A DNA stretch of 64,000 nt. It comes from a virus. Within the stretch, counting starts at the first letter, position 1; each line of letters opens with the position of its first letter. Where the stretch lies: positions 1-64,000 of the IMG/VR virus record IMGVR_UViG_3300046512_000174. One strand, given 5' to 3'. A program made the translations under genes and the position numbers. This document shows positions 33,905 to 41,026 of this stretch, piece after piece. The notes under the pieces were generated by a model. It did not search any database and was not told where the DNA came from. It saw nothing but the letters and a program-made list of their open reading frames with translations.

Positions 33905-34140
33905 TTGCGAGGAGGCCCTAAAATTGCTTCAACCTTGACCATGGCGGCCCGGACTCGCGCTCGGCTTGCGGCCGCATCGATCTTGTTCTGAGCGTTCACC
34001 CGAAGCCAGTACTGCTCCATCTGGGCAAATTGCTCATCACGGGATGATCGTGCGGACGGGTCTGTTCGCCGGGCGATATCGCGATCCATCTGCCGTGCTT
34101 GCGGGCTGTCCGCGTATTCGATTGCTTCGTTCATGCTCAC
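33901..34140 (-). CDS. Small helical protein, unknown
   Basis: A 79-residue protein from GTG 34140, with GGAG 8 nt upstream and GTGA overlapping the previous stop; ATG 34134 is the alternative. It is charged and helical (ARQMDRDIARRTDPSARSSRDEQFAQMEQYWLRVNAQNKIDAAASRARVRAAMVKVEAIL). Not recognised. Confidence 0.65.
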   Translation of the reverse strand: MSMNEAIEYADSPQARQMDRDIARRTDPSARSSRDEQFAQMEQYWLRVNAQNKIDAAASRARVRAAMVKVEAILGPPRK

Positions 34141-34676
34141 TTGCTCAGCTCCATGTCTGCATCATGCCAGCCAGCCATCCACCACCCGCGAAGTACTCGG
34201 TCAAGACCAGATGGCGGTGAATTATTCGCATGGCAGGCCCGAGCCTGCTTGCCTTCGGCGTAGGCATCTTCTGGTTTGACCTTAACGTCACACGGCCCGG
34301 CCAGTGCAATCTCGATCCGGCGTAGAGTGACCGCTTCGGCCACTTCCAGACGAAAGGAGTCGGTCACCCTGATCGACTTCCCATGCCCTGCTATCCGTAG
34401 CCAGCCGCCACCACCTTCTGCTCGAGTGGCTTGCGTATAGCTCATCATCAGCGAGCGCTTCACCAGAAGGCCGGGGGAACAGCAGACAAAATCAGCGGTG
34501 TACTCAGCAGCAAGCAGACGAATCGTCATGCGGGCAGGCAGATAAAGCGATCGCCCATCGATCAGATCCGCCATGACGACGCGGTCGTCTGCCCGGAACC
34601 ACATGACGCTGTCGACTGAGAATTTGGTGACGCAGTCACCAAGTCTGGCACTGAGAATTTTGCGAGCGGGTTTCAC
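34137..34676 (-). CDS. LytTR-like DNA-binding protein with RMF-like C-terminus
   Basis: A 179-residue protein. Residues about 30-120 follow a LytTR-like pattern (GRSLYLPARMTIRLLAAEYTADFVCCSPGLLVKRSLMMSY ... GWLRIAGHGKSIRVTDSFRLEVAEAV). Residues about 135-176 (AYAEGKQARACHANNSPPSGLDRVLRGWWMAGWHDADMEL) resemble ribosome modulation factor/CrpP-type domains. Both assignments are by eye. If right, this is a two-domain regulator that could act on transcription and ribosomes. Confidence 0.5.
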   Translation of the reverse strand: MKPARKILSARLGDCVTKFSVDSVMWFRADDRVVMADLIDGRSLYLPARMTIRLLAAEYTADFVCCSPGLLVKRSLMMSYTQATRAEGGGGWLRIAGHGKSIRVTDSFRLEVAEAVTLRRIEIALAGPCDVKVKPEDAYAEGKQARACHANNSPPSGLDRVLRGWWMAGWHDADMELSK

Positions 34677-35206
34677 AGATCGTGACCGCTGGCGATCGGC
34701 TGCATACGCTTGGCGAAGTCTTCGGGCTCACGGAAAAACAACTTACCGCTGGCAATATCGCGGTACGCCCGACCAACCAACCCCTTGGCCTGACCGGCAC
34801 CGGTAATGGTGCCCAGCACGGCATATTCGCCGCCCTTGCTGAGGCTGGTGAAGCGCGCAACGCCTTGCAGGGCATCACGCTCGGCGGTCACCTTGGTCAG
34901 CGCTGCCAAGGCCCACGCCATGAGGCCTGACTGATCAACTGGGCGCACGTTGCGGGCATTGCCGACCAACCAGCTTTGCAGCTCAGCAGCTTCGGCGCTG
35001 TCGCGCTTGCGGGCTGCAACGGCGACCTCATCGAGCGGTTGAGCCGGTGCCGCTGCGACCATCTTGGCGAAGTTACTCGCCATGTTTTCGCGGTTGCGGG
35101 CTTGGGTCAGGCAGCACTGCGGCTCGATCAAGCCAACAAATGGCGCGTTGGCCATCTCCGGAGTGGCAGTCGTTGGCAGCATTTGCCACTGAATCGGCTT
35201 TTCCAT
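34673..35206 (-). CDS. Conserved phage accessory protein
   Basis: A 177-residue protein with SD AGGGG. A low-complexity Ala-rich N-terminus is followed by helices (AAELQSWLVGNARNVRPVDQSGLMAWALAALTKVTAERDAL). A beta-rich C-terminus (GGEYAVLGTITGAGQAKGLVGRAYRDIASGKLFFREPEDFAKRMQPI) recalls a small conserved phage domain of unknown role. It overlaps the next leftward gene by 4 nt. Confidence 0.68.
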   Translation of the reverse strand: MEKPIQWQMLPTTATPEMANAPFVGLIEPQCCLTQARNRENMASNFAKMVAAAPAQPLDEVAVAARKRDSAEAAELQSWLVGNARNVRPVDQSGLMAWALAALTKVTAERDALQGVARFTSLSKGGEYAVLGTITGAGQAKGLVGRAYRDIASGKLFFREPEDFAKRMQPIASGHDL

Positions 35207-35219
35207 GGTTTTCCCCTTT

Positions 35220-35336
35220 TTAGATCGATGAGTGAACGAAAGCGATACCGCAAACGACCAGAATCAGCAGCGCCGAAACCCAGAGATGGGCCTTTGTTAT
35301 TTCCGCTTCGTGGTGCCGCTTGGTTTGGTTGCGCAT
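35220..35336 (-). CDS. Small membrane protein (38 aa)
   Basis: MRNQTKRHHEAEITKAH, followed by one membrane segment (LWVSALLILVVCGIAFV). SD AGGAG stands 7 nt before the ATG. It is the first gene behind the operator-promoter at 35.38 kb, a position often held by small host-take-over or exclusion proteins. No homologue recognised. Confidence 0.62.
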   Translation of the reverse strand: MRNQTKRHHEAEITKAHLWVSALLILVVCGIAFVHSSI

Positions 35337-35360
35337 CGACTTCGCTCCTGCGTTTATGAT

Positions 35361-35396
35361 GCCCAAATAATAACGCCGTTACTCATATTTGAGCAA
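35361..35396 (-). promoter_or_regulatory. Accessory unit 1 promoter with operator site 5
   Basis: Operator TTACTCATATTTGAGCAA (35379-35396) is the centre of a 26-bp palindrome (35375-35400, arms GCCGTT/AACGGC). On the minus strand its TTGCTC arm serves as -35, followed by N18 and -10 TATTAT. The promoter drives 35336 down to 33182. Confidence 0.78.
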
Positions 35397-35427
35397 CGGC
35401 GCATGTAGAACTGTTTGGAATATGCGA

Positions 35428-35619
35428 TTAGCTATTTTCGCAATCAACCTTATTAAAACCGGGTGGCAGCGGGATAGGGCTGTACTGCTTGGAAAGGATC
35501 ATCTGACGCACCTTCTCACATCCGTCCATTGTCATGCTGGGTGGCAATTCGAGTTTCTGAGTCACTACGCATTTTTCAAGTGCAGCGTTGACGCAAGCGG
35601 CGAAAATCAGGCTGATCAT
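35428..35619 (-). CDS. Small exported-type protein, unknown
   Basis: A 63-residue protein from ATG 35619 with SD AAGGA; the longer frame from 35679 overlaps the upstream gene. The hydrophobic start MISLIFAACVNAALEKC could be a weak signal peptide. Four Cys are scattered (KCVV, DGCEK, VDCENS). Last gene of its unit. Confidence 0.62.
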   Translation of the reverse strand: MISLIFAACVNAALEKCVVTQKLELPPSMTMDGCEKVRQMILSKQYSPIPLPPGFNKVDCENS

Positions 35620-35638
35620 GGGTTGGCTTCCTTGTTGA

Positions 35639-36253
35639 TTATGGGGCGTTGCAGGCGCCGCAGTTCGGGCAGGCACCATAGTTCTGTGATTCTGTAAGGA
35701 ACCGACCGCACGGCTCGCAGCGGTAGGTATAACGGGTGCGCTTGCGTTTGAATCGCTTGATACCGGATCCGCTCAGGGCTTCGGCGAGGCTCAGCTTGCC
35801 TTGATGGACCAGACGCCGGGTTTTCGTCTCGATGTAGGCCAGCGGCCAGATAATTTCGTTTTCACTCAGTCTCTTGGCATGCTCGAGTGAAATGCGGTGA
35901 GCCTGCTCGAACTTTGGCGATGTGCCGATCGGCCACCGCGCCCAGATCAGATCGTTGCCGTTCCACTCGCCCTTGACTTGCACCACGCACTGGCAGCCTT
36001 CTACCAGCATCGGCGCAGCCTCCTCGGCGCGCACATACTGGTGGTCGACGCCGAGGTGCGCGCGCTGGTCGATGTAGGCCTTCGGCCAAGGAATGTCATC
36101 GCCACAGCGATCTTCGTGCAGCTTCTGCGCGCGATCGCGGGTGAATACCTCGGCCCTGTCCAGATCAGTGCAATAACCACCGCCCAGCGCCCAGAACATC
36201 AGGCCGTCGCCGGTATTGCCGTGCGGGCTCTGCAGGTAAAATTCGTCAATCAT
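35639..36253 (-). CDS. Protein with duplicated WPxAYI motif and zinc ribbon
   Basis: A 204-residue protein. Two copies of a repeat are visible: TRDRAQKLHEDRCGDDIPWPKAYIDQRAHLGV and LEHAKRLSENEIIWPLAYIETKTRRLVHQGKL. The C-terminus YRCEPCGRFLTESQNYGACPNCGACNAP is a four-Cys zinc ribbon. SD GAGGTG precedes its start, which overlaps the upstream stop. Function unknown; nucleic-acid or protein contact is plausible through the ribbon. Confidence 0.7.
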   Translation of the reverse strand: MIDEFYLQSPHGNTGDGLMFWALGGGYCTDLDRAEVFTRDRAQKLHEDRCGDDIPWPKAYIDQRAHLGVDHQYVRAEEAAPMLVEGCQCVVQVKGEWNGNDLIWARWPIGTSPKFEQAHRISLEHAKRLSENEIIWPLAYIETKTRRLVHQGKLSLAEALSGSGIKRFKRKRTRYTYRCEPCGRFLTESQNYGACPNCGACNAP

Positions 36254-37011
36254 TGAGCCACCTCTACTGGCGCTTGCTCGATCGCCGTACCCAGCGCCTT
36301 CATCGCCATGATCGCCTTGGCGGCGTGGTTGATCATGTAGAGGTTGCCGTAGACGCTTTCGCGCACTTTCTCAACGCTCTCGCTGTCGACTTCGGCCATG
36401 TGCAGGTCATCACCGCTTTCCTGCACGAAGATCATGGCGGCCTCGGTGTATTCGATATCCTCGGCCTCCTGCATCATGTCGTAGAGGTTCGTCCAGCTCA
36501 GGTCAACTTCGTGCTCTCGCATCGAGTCAACAAAGGCCATGACCTCGGCGTAGATCTCGCGGGACTGAAGGTCGGTGTTGTTTACCCACTCCGGCCACTT
36601 CTCCGCTTCATCTTCAGATGAAATTTCAGTGATCCGCGAGCAGGCGCCTTTGACCACCAGCTCACGCCAGCGATCCTGATCGAACTCGAACTCCTTGCAC
36701 TTCGGGTCGAGCTTGCTGTGGATGTAATACTGGACGTCATCTTTTGCCAGAAACTCCATCCCGTAATAGCTGCCGACCACAAAGGACATGTTTTCGATAT
36801 CGCCGACGACGCTGATTCCGAAGCGGGTGATCAGGATGTCGAAGGCATGAAATGTGCTGCGCGGATCCTTGCAGCGCCACGCCTCGACCGGGCCTGTCGC
36901 GATCTGGGTGTAGCGGTGGTCAAACATGTTTTCGGCAGCGCGGGCCTTGTAGCGATCTTCGGTCGCCTTGCGTTCGGCGATGTATTCCGCATGTGATTTT
37001 TCAGTGTTCAT
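36250..37011 (-). CDS. Conserved phage protein, unknown
   Basis: A 253-residue acidic protein. The middle (FHAFDILITRFGISVVGDIENMSFVVGSYYGMEFLAKDDVQYYIHSKLDP) is a recurrent pattern in large phages. A helical C-terminal half ends in MINHAAKAIMAMKALG. The start overlaps the stop of the upstream gene by one base (TGATG). I know no function. Confidence 0.7.
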   Translation of the reverse strand: MNTEKSHAEYIAERKATEDRYKARAAENMFDHRYTQIATGPVEAWRCKDPRSTFHAFDILITRFGISVVGDIENMSFVVGSYYGMEFLAKDDVQYYIHSKLDPKCKEFEFDQDRWRELVVKGACSRITEISSEDEAEKWPEWVNNTDLQSREIYAEVMAFVDSMREHEVDLSWTNLYDMMQEAEDIEYTEAAMIFVQESGDDLHMAEVDSESVEKVRESVYGNLYMINHAAKAIMAMKALGTAIEQAPVEVAQ

Positions 37012-37436
37012 CAGCAGTCCCAGTTCAGGCCTTCGTAATATTCAGGAGTACCGCAGTTCGTGTCTTCGATCGGCGCTAAGGCGGCAGCGATCAGTTCATC
37101 GACCTTTTCCTTTGCCGCCTTGGCGGTGGCCATCGCGTATTCGAGGTGCAACAGATGGCGAACCTTGCGCTGCTGGAACGAATGCAGCGCCTGCGTGCGA
37201 TCGGCATAGCAGTATTGAAGTCGGGCACGGTCCTTGCTGATTTTGCGACGCTGTTTCGTCAGCCAGTCCGGGCCGAATGCAAACGCGTGCTCAGCAACGT
37301 ATTTGGTGACCACGTACCAATAGAACGGCGTCTGGCCAACCACCACGAACGTGTCGCATACCAGCGTGACGCCGTCCGGGCCGCCCTCTGCGCGATAGCG
37401 ATAATGGTCTGGTCCAATTTTCACTTTTGCATTCAT
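37011..37436 (-). CDS. Conserved phage protein, unknown
   Basis: A 141-residue protein from ATG 37436. Its beta-rich first half (KIGPDHYRYRAEGGPDGVTLVCDTFVVVGQTPFYWYVVTKYVAEHAFAFGPDWLTKQRRKISKDRARLQYCYADRTQALHSFQQRKVRHLLHLEYA) is a domain repeated in similar form in other phage accessory genes, including the one at 41787. It overlaps its upstream neighbour by 4 nt. Confidence 0.68.
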   Translation of the reverse strand: MNAKVKIGPDHYRYRAEGGPDGVTLVCDTFVVVGQTPFYWYVVTKYVAEHAFAFGPDWLTKQRRKISKDRARLQYCYADRTQALHSFQQRKVRHLLHLEYAMATAKAAKEKVDELIAAALAPIEDTNCGTPEYYEGLNWDC

Positions 37437-37918
37437 GCGAATTGTTCCTCGGCTTCCCGCTGCGCGGCTTTGTATTTTTTGAGGGCTTCCTTGTAGCTGG
37501 CCTTGGCTTCCGCTGCCGTTAGCGACCACTCACCTTCTACGTCCCGGTCATAGAGAGAATCGTAGCCGGAACGGGTGCGGTACATGCGGAACTGGCGCCG
37601 GCCATCAACAACCCGGCGTTCACGGTGTGGTTTGTTGATCCGAAGCCATTCATGGAAGTAGAGGCCAGACTCGTCGTGCTGGAACTCTTCGTAGTTCGAC
37701 CGGCGCGGCGGCTTCGGCAGCTTCTCGGCCAGTTCGCCATAGACGATGCCATCGGTTGGGTGATGCGGGCGCGGACGGCGCTTCGGATCATCGTCGAGCA
37801 CCACGCCGATATAGGCGTTGATGGCGGACATGATGATCCCGGGCTTGCCGTAGGCCACCACGCGGCGGCCAACCACGGCTGGCACCGCGTAATATTCGCG
37901 GATGTAGGACAGGCTCAT
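37433..37918 (-). CDS. Conserved phage protein, SH3-like start
   Basis: A 161-residue protein. It begins LSYIREYYAVPAVVGRRVVAYGKPGIIMSAINAYIGVVLDDDPKRRPRPHHPTDGIVYGE, which looks like a small SH3-like barrel found in phage accessory proteins. The rest is charged and helical. Overlaps on both sides by 4 nt. Function unknown. Confidence 0.68.
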   Translation of the reverse strand: MSLSYIREYYAVPAVVGRRVVAYGKPGIIMSAINAYIGVVLDDDPKRRPRPHHPTDGIVYGELAEKLPKPPRRSNYEEFQHDESGLYFHEWLRINKPHRERRVVDGRRQFRMYRTRSGYDSLYDRDVEGEWSLTAAEAKASYKEALKKYKAAQREAEEQFA

Positions 37919-38412
37919 TTGACTGGAGCCAGACCGGCCGCCGCGAAGGCTTCATTGACCTTAGCGTTCAGCGTGTCACGGGTGATGGTCTGGACTTTGT
38001 AGTCAACCATTTTCTGGATACTCGGTTCCATACCGTCTTGCCACTTGGTCAGCCGCTCCTCGATCAGCTCGACCATACGGGTTTCAACATGATCCTTGAA
38101 TACCTGCTCAACCTTCGCCTTGATGGCGACGGCCAAACCGCCACCCTCACGAACCTCCAGAACCTTCTGCCAGCCTTTTCGCTCGAACAGTGATTCCATG
38201 ATGCCTTCGGCATCTATTTTTTTGGTGGCTTCGTCGACGTGCGCTTTGAGCGCGCCAGTGACTTGTTCAGTCAGCTGGCCCTTAACGAATTTTCCGGCGG
38301 CCTCGGCCAGCACAGCAGACTGCAGCTGGACGCGGGCCTCGGTGCCTTCAGGAAACAGCGCGTTCAATGCCGAGGTGTTCAGTCGCAGGATTACTTGTTC
38401 GCCAATGTTCAT
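37915..38412 (-). CDS. Helical phage protein, unknown
   Basis: A 165-residue protein, almost entirely helical (VQLQSAVLAEAAGKFVKGQLTEQVTGALKAHVDEATKKIDAEGIMESLF), with possible coiled coil. It has no Cys and no membrane segment. It may be structural or oligomeric; I recognise no family. Confidence 0.66.
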   Translation of the reverse strand: MNIGEQVILRLNTSALNALFPEGTEARVQLQSAVLAEAAGKFVKGQLTEQVTGALKAHVDEATKKIDAEGIMESLFERKGWQKVLEVREGGGLAVAIKAKVEQVFKDHVETRMVELIEERLTKWQDGMEPSIQKMVDYKVQTITRDTLNAKVNEAFAAAGLAPVK

Positions 38413-38421
38413 AGGTGTTCC

Positions 38422-38580
38422 TCAGTTAAGGTGCCAGCCGTTGCAGTACTTGCAGCGCGGGCAAACGGTTTTTGATACGTGAGTGCGGCGGTAGATCTGT
38501 TCCACAGCAGCGCGCGCCGTCTCGGCCGAAGTGAAACGGCGGCGCGGGTGGCACAGCCGCTTTTCTTTGACTTCGGCCAT
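38422..38580 (-). CDS. Small Cys-rich protein (52 aa)
   Basis: It begins MAEVKEKRLCHPRRRF and ends TVCPRCKYCNGWHLN. Basic and with a CxxCxxC cluster, so it may bind zinc. The SD upstream is weak (GGAGCC). Too short for usual ORF cutoffs, but it fills a gap exactly between two genes of the same operon. Confidence 0.65.
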   Translation of the reverse strand: MAEVKEKRLCHPRRRFTSAETARAAVEQIYRRTHVSKTVCPRCKYCNGWHLN

Positions 38581-38589
38581 GATGGCTCC

Positions 38590-39135
38590 TTACGCGTAGT
38601 CTTCGGCTTGGAAGGATTTCATCGCGGCATCGAAGCCGTCAGGATCCTTGTCGGTGAAGCTGTAATCAGCGACAAGGTCAGACCCTTCGCCAAGAATCAT
38701 CAGGATGCGATGGCTGTTCCCGGCTGCGTTGCTGACCTCGACGCGAACCTCGTCGAGGTCGAAAATCAGTTCCATCGCCGACTTGGCGTCAGAAACCAAG
38801 GTTTCTTCGTCACCATCGTCGATCTCGGTGACCTTCCAGCCGTTGAACTCGAGCCATGCCAGCAGATTGGCCACGATACGGCGCTCCATCTTGGCGCTGG
38901 CGTGCATTTCACTCCCCTTGTAGAGCAGCGCATCGATTTCCAGATCTGGCGGCTCGACCGGCATGAACACGGTCGGCGCCGAGAATTCAAGAGCAGCGCG
39001 CGCATTGTCTGCCAGCGCGGTGTTGCCGGTGGCGTCGTGCAGCGGGATCAGCAGCGCGATCGTGGCGCTCAACTGGTTGCGCTGGGCAATCACAGTGGCA
39101 AGTTCGGCCTTGAGGGTTTTTTCGTTGATGGACAT
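38590..39135 (-). CDS. Hypothetical acidic phage protein
   Basis: A 181-residue protein with SD GAGG. It has a helical N-terminus (LKAELATVIAQRNQLSATIALLIPLHDA) and an acidic beta-rich C-terminal half with a DDGDEE cluster (NGWKVTEIDDGDEETLVSDAKSAMELIFDLDEVRVEVSN). An intercistronic element of the GGTACCGG-hairpin family sits 30 nt upstream of its start. Not recognised. Confidence 0.66.
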   Translation of the reverse strand: MSINEKTLKAELATVIAQRNQLSATIALLIPLHDATGNTALADNARAALEFSAPTVFMPVEPPDLEIDALLYKGSEMHASAKMERRIVANLLAWLEFNGWKVTEIDDGDEETLVSDAKSAMELIFDLDEVRVEVSNAAGNSHRILMILGEGSDLVADYSFTDKDPDGFDAAMKSFQAEDYA

Positions 39136-39164
39136 AGCTGAATCCTCGGATTGGTTGCAGGCGT

Positions 39165-39195
39165 TGGTACCGGGGAAGCCCCCAATTAAGGGGCT
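39165..39195 (-). repeat. Intercistronic GGTACCGG-hairpin element, copy 1
   Basis: TGGTACCGG (39165-39173) followed on the + strand by the hairpin AGCCCCC-AATTAA-GGGGCT. It lies between two genes of one leftward operon, just before the SD of the lower gene. Confidence 0.65.
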
Positions 39196-39213
39196 TATAT
39201 GTGATCGGGGCGA

Positions 39214-39432
39214 TCAGACCGCTTCGTCTTCGATGATGGCGAGGAAGGCTGCTACAGCCAGATCTTTCTGGGCGAACGTCCCTTGGCTGAAGTCGTTGCG
39301 CAACACCATGAATTCGCCGGTTGATGACAGCTGGCAGATCCGGATGGTGATGGTGCGTGCAAGCAGCGAAACGACCACCTCGGCAATAACGGTTGCGGAA
39401 TCGGTGTTGATTTTGATCTGGTCGTTTTTCAT
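39214..39432 (-). CDS. Small hypothetical protein (72 aa)
   Basis: From ATG 39432 (MKNDQIKINTDSATVIAEVVVSLLARTITIRICQLSSTGEFMVLRNDFSQGTFAQKDLAVAAFLAIIEDEAV), flanked on both sides by GGTACCGG-hairpin elements. It is a compact alpha/beta protein with no Cys clusters. Not recognised. Confidence 0.66.
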   Translation of the reverse strand: MKNDQIKINTDSATVIAEVVVSLLARTITIRICQLSSTGEFMVLRNDFSQGTFAQKDLAVAAFLAIIEDEAV

Positions 39433-39450
39433 GGTGCGGCTCCTTTGGCT

Positions 39451-39479
39451 GGTACCGGCTTGGCCCCAATCAAGGGGCC
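39451..39479 (-). repeat. Intercistronic GGTACCGG-hairpin element, copy 2
   Basis: GGTACCGG (39451-39458), then the + strand hairpin GGCCCC-AATCAA-GGGGCC (39462-39479). Same position relative to the downstream start as copy 1. Confidence 0.65.
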
Positions 39480-39485
39480 GTGACA

Positions 39486-39842
39486 TCAGAAGTTGTAGTC
39501 GTGGAATTTGCAGGGCTTGTCGCTCATGCGGTGCATGCCGTAGGCCGATTTCCAAGTCATGCAGCGGTTCGAGTGCGATGGCTTGACCCGGCGCATGCGG
39601 ATGACCGGAGCGCTTTCATCCTGCTCGTAAATCCATTTTTGGGTGTGCTGGTTGTGGCAGTGGCCAGCAAAACCGCCCGGGGTGATTTCCGGTTTCCAGT
39701 CCGGCGAAAGAGTCGCCTTCATCTTGCGGATCTCAACGGTGGTTTCCGAGATCGCCCGGATCACTTCGTAGGGTTCGATATCGGTGTGCAGGACGAGGTT
39801 GGCGTAGGCTTCGATGCGTGGGATGGCGGCAGGCTTGGTCAT
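39486..39842 (-). CDS. Conserved phage protein, first gene of accessory unit 2
   Basis: A 118-residue protein with SD GGAG. Its C-terminal half is rich in Cys/His and aromatic residues (GGFAGHCHNQHTQKWIYEQDESAPVIRMRRVKPSHSNRCMTWKSAYGMHRMSDKPCKFHDYNF), suggesting a metal or nucleic-acid contact. It lies directly behind an operator-controlled promoter. Function unknown. Confidence 0.68.
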   Translation of the reverse strand: MTKPAAIPRIEAYANLVLHTDIEPYEVIRAISETTVEIRKMKATLSPDWKPEITPGGFAGHCHNQHTQKWIYEQDESAPVIRMRRVKPSHSNRCMTWKSAYGMHRMSDKPCKFHDYNF

Positions 39843-39875
39843 GGCTGGAACTCCGTGTTCGTGTTTGATGGAGCA

Positions 39876-39905
39876 ATAATAGCCGCATTACTCAAATTTG
39901 ATCAA
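39876..39905 (-). promoter_or_regulatory. Accessory unit 2 promoter with operator site 6
   Basis: Operator TTACTCAAATTTGATCAA (39888-39905). On the minus strand -35 TTGATC is one operator arm, then N18 and -10 TATTAT. The leader that follows has CTCC able to pair with the GGAG of the SD. It drives 39842 down to 35428. Confidence 0.78.
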
Positions 39906-39908
39906 CAA

Positions 39909-40286
39909 CTATTTTTCTTTTTCTTTGTTTAAGGTCTGCGCATCTCTCGCCTTCTCAAGGGCGGACGCACGTAACGCCTTCGCATGCGGTTGCTTCCGCT
40001 CATCATGGGTCAAGAGTGAGTAGCCATTCTCATCGCACTCGGCGCGGAACAGGCGGGATAACTCAGCAGCGTGCTGCGCCCGGGCGACCATGTCGACGAT
40101 GCTCAGGGTCTTGTCATGGGGCAGCGATGCTTGCAAGCGAGCCAGTTCGGTCTCGGCAGCGTCCGAGGTCAACAGGTAGTCTGGATTCCCGGCGTACCAT
40201 GCGCGGTAGTTCCAGATCAGCTCGCGGCCGTCCGGATCGTTCTTCGAAGAAATGGCAAAACGTTGTGGCTTGGCGTGGGTGATCAT
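39909..40286 (-). CDS. Hypothetical phage protein
   Basis: A 125-residue protein with SD AGAGG. It begins with a pattern (FAISSKNDPDGRELIWNYRAWYAGNPDYLLTSDAAETELARLQASLP) and ends in a basic helical tail (KEKEK). No domain recognised. Last gene of accessory unit 3. Confidence 0.66.
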   Translation of the reverse strand: MITHAKPQRFAISSKNDPDGRELIWNYRAWYAGNPDYLLTSDAAETELARLQASLPHDKTLSIVDMVARAQHAAELSRLFRAECDENGYSLLTHDERKQPHAKALRASALEKARDAQTLNKEKEK

Positions 40287-40537
40287 CGTGTTACCTCTTT
40301 GGTGGCTCCGGAAGGTTGCAGCGTCGCCTGATAGGCCAGCGCCATTTCAAGATTGGCGGCCTTCTGCTCAGGGGTGTCAGTATCGGTCTTCAGTTCACGC
40401 AGACGCTCGCTCGCCATGAATCCGCGCTTGGTCAGCGTGTAACCGGATCCACCGCAGCCCCGGCACTTGATATCGGCATGACGACCAAAACCCCGGCATT
40501 GTCTGCAAGGGTTGTGTTCGAAGGCAGGCTTGCCCAT
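40283..40537 (-). CDS. Small DnaJ-type zinc-finger protein
   Basis: An 84-residue protein. CRQCRGFGRHADIKCRGCGGSGYTLTKRG has two CxxCxGxG knuckles, the zinc-binding unit of DnaJ. The rest is a charged helix. Many phages carry such short J-less fingers; their partners are unknown. It overlaps genes on both sides. Confidence 0.75.
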   Translation of the reverse strand: MGKPAFEHNPCRQCRGFGRHADIKCRGCGGSGYTLTKRGFMASERLRELKTDTDTPEQKAANLEMALAYQATLQPSGATKEVTR

Positions 40538-40959
40538 CAGTAGTTGTACGACACGCGGGCTTTCACGGAGAACTCACCGCGCCCGGTTGGCCGCGCATCG
40601 GCGTACACGCTGGCACAGCCGCAGCAGTCGTATTCGTGGTGGCAGCCGTAGCTGCTGTAGTGGTCCTCGATCGCTCGGCGCAACCAATGGGCGAAGGTCG
40701 TCGGGATCGATGCCTGATTGCGATTACCGTTCGCGCGGTTGCGGCGGTATGACTTCCGGGCTTCCAGCATCTGGGTAGCGGTCAGCGACACCACGAAAGC
40801 ACGGGTCAGGCCTTCGGATGGGTCCTCGCCGTCTGGCGTGCTGACAGTGTAGGGGCCGGTTGCGCGGGCGCTGCATACTGGCGCCCACTGGTCGAGGTGC
40901 TGGCAAGAGCCAACATAGCTGCGAGTGATGCGGGTTTCGATACGGATTGGCGTTTTCAT
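40537..40959 (-). CDS. Cys-rich phage protein, first gene of accessory unit 3
   Basis: A 140-residue protein from ATG 40959, which has SD GGAG; the longer frame from 40983 starts inside the leader hairpin. A cluster YGCHHEYDCCGCASVYAD near residue 115 probably binds metal. The middle is basic (RKSYRRNRANGNRNQAS). The SD can be sequestered by the hairpin at 40965-40990. Function unknown. Confidence 0.68.
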   Translation of the reverse strand: MKTPIRIETRITRSYVGSCQHLDQWAPVCSARATGPYTVSTPDGEDPSEGLTRAFVVSLTATQMLEARKSYRRNRANGNRNQASIPTTFAHWLRRAIEDHYSSYGCHHEYDCCGCASVYADARPTGRGEFSVKARVSYNY

Positions 40960-40964
40960 GGGAC

Positions 40965-40990
40965 TGCTCCATTTCGTGTTCAATGGAGCA
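40965..40990 (-). promoter_or_regulatory. SD-sequestering leader hairpin
   Basis: Perfect 9-bp stem TGCTCCATT/AATGGAGCA (minus strand) with an 8-nt loop. The 3' arm contains the GGAG SD of the downstream gene. It begins right after the -10 of the operator promoter. Confidence 0.6.
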
Positions 40991-41020
40991 ATCCTATATC
41001 AATTACTCAAATATGATCAA
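40991..41020 (-). promoter_or_regulatory. Accessory unit 3 promoter with operator site 7
   Basis: Operator TTACTCAAATATGATCAA (41003-41020). Minus-strand promoter TTGATC-N18-TAGGAT. It drives 40959 down to 39909. Confidence 0.75.
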
Positions 41021-41026
41021 GGGCAT

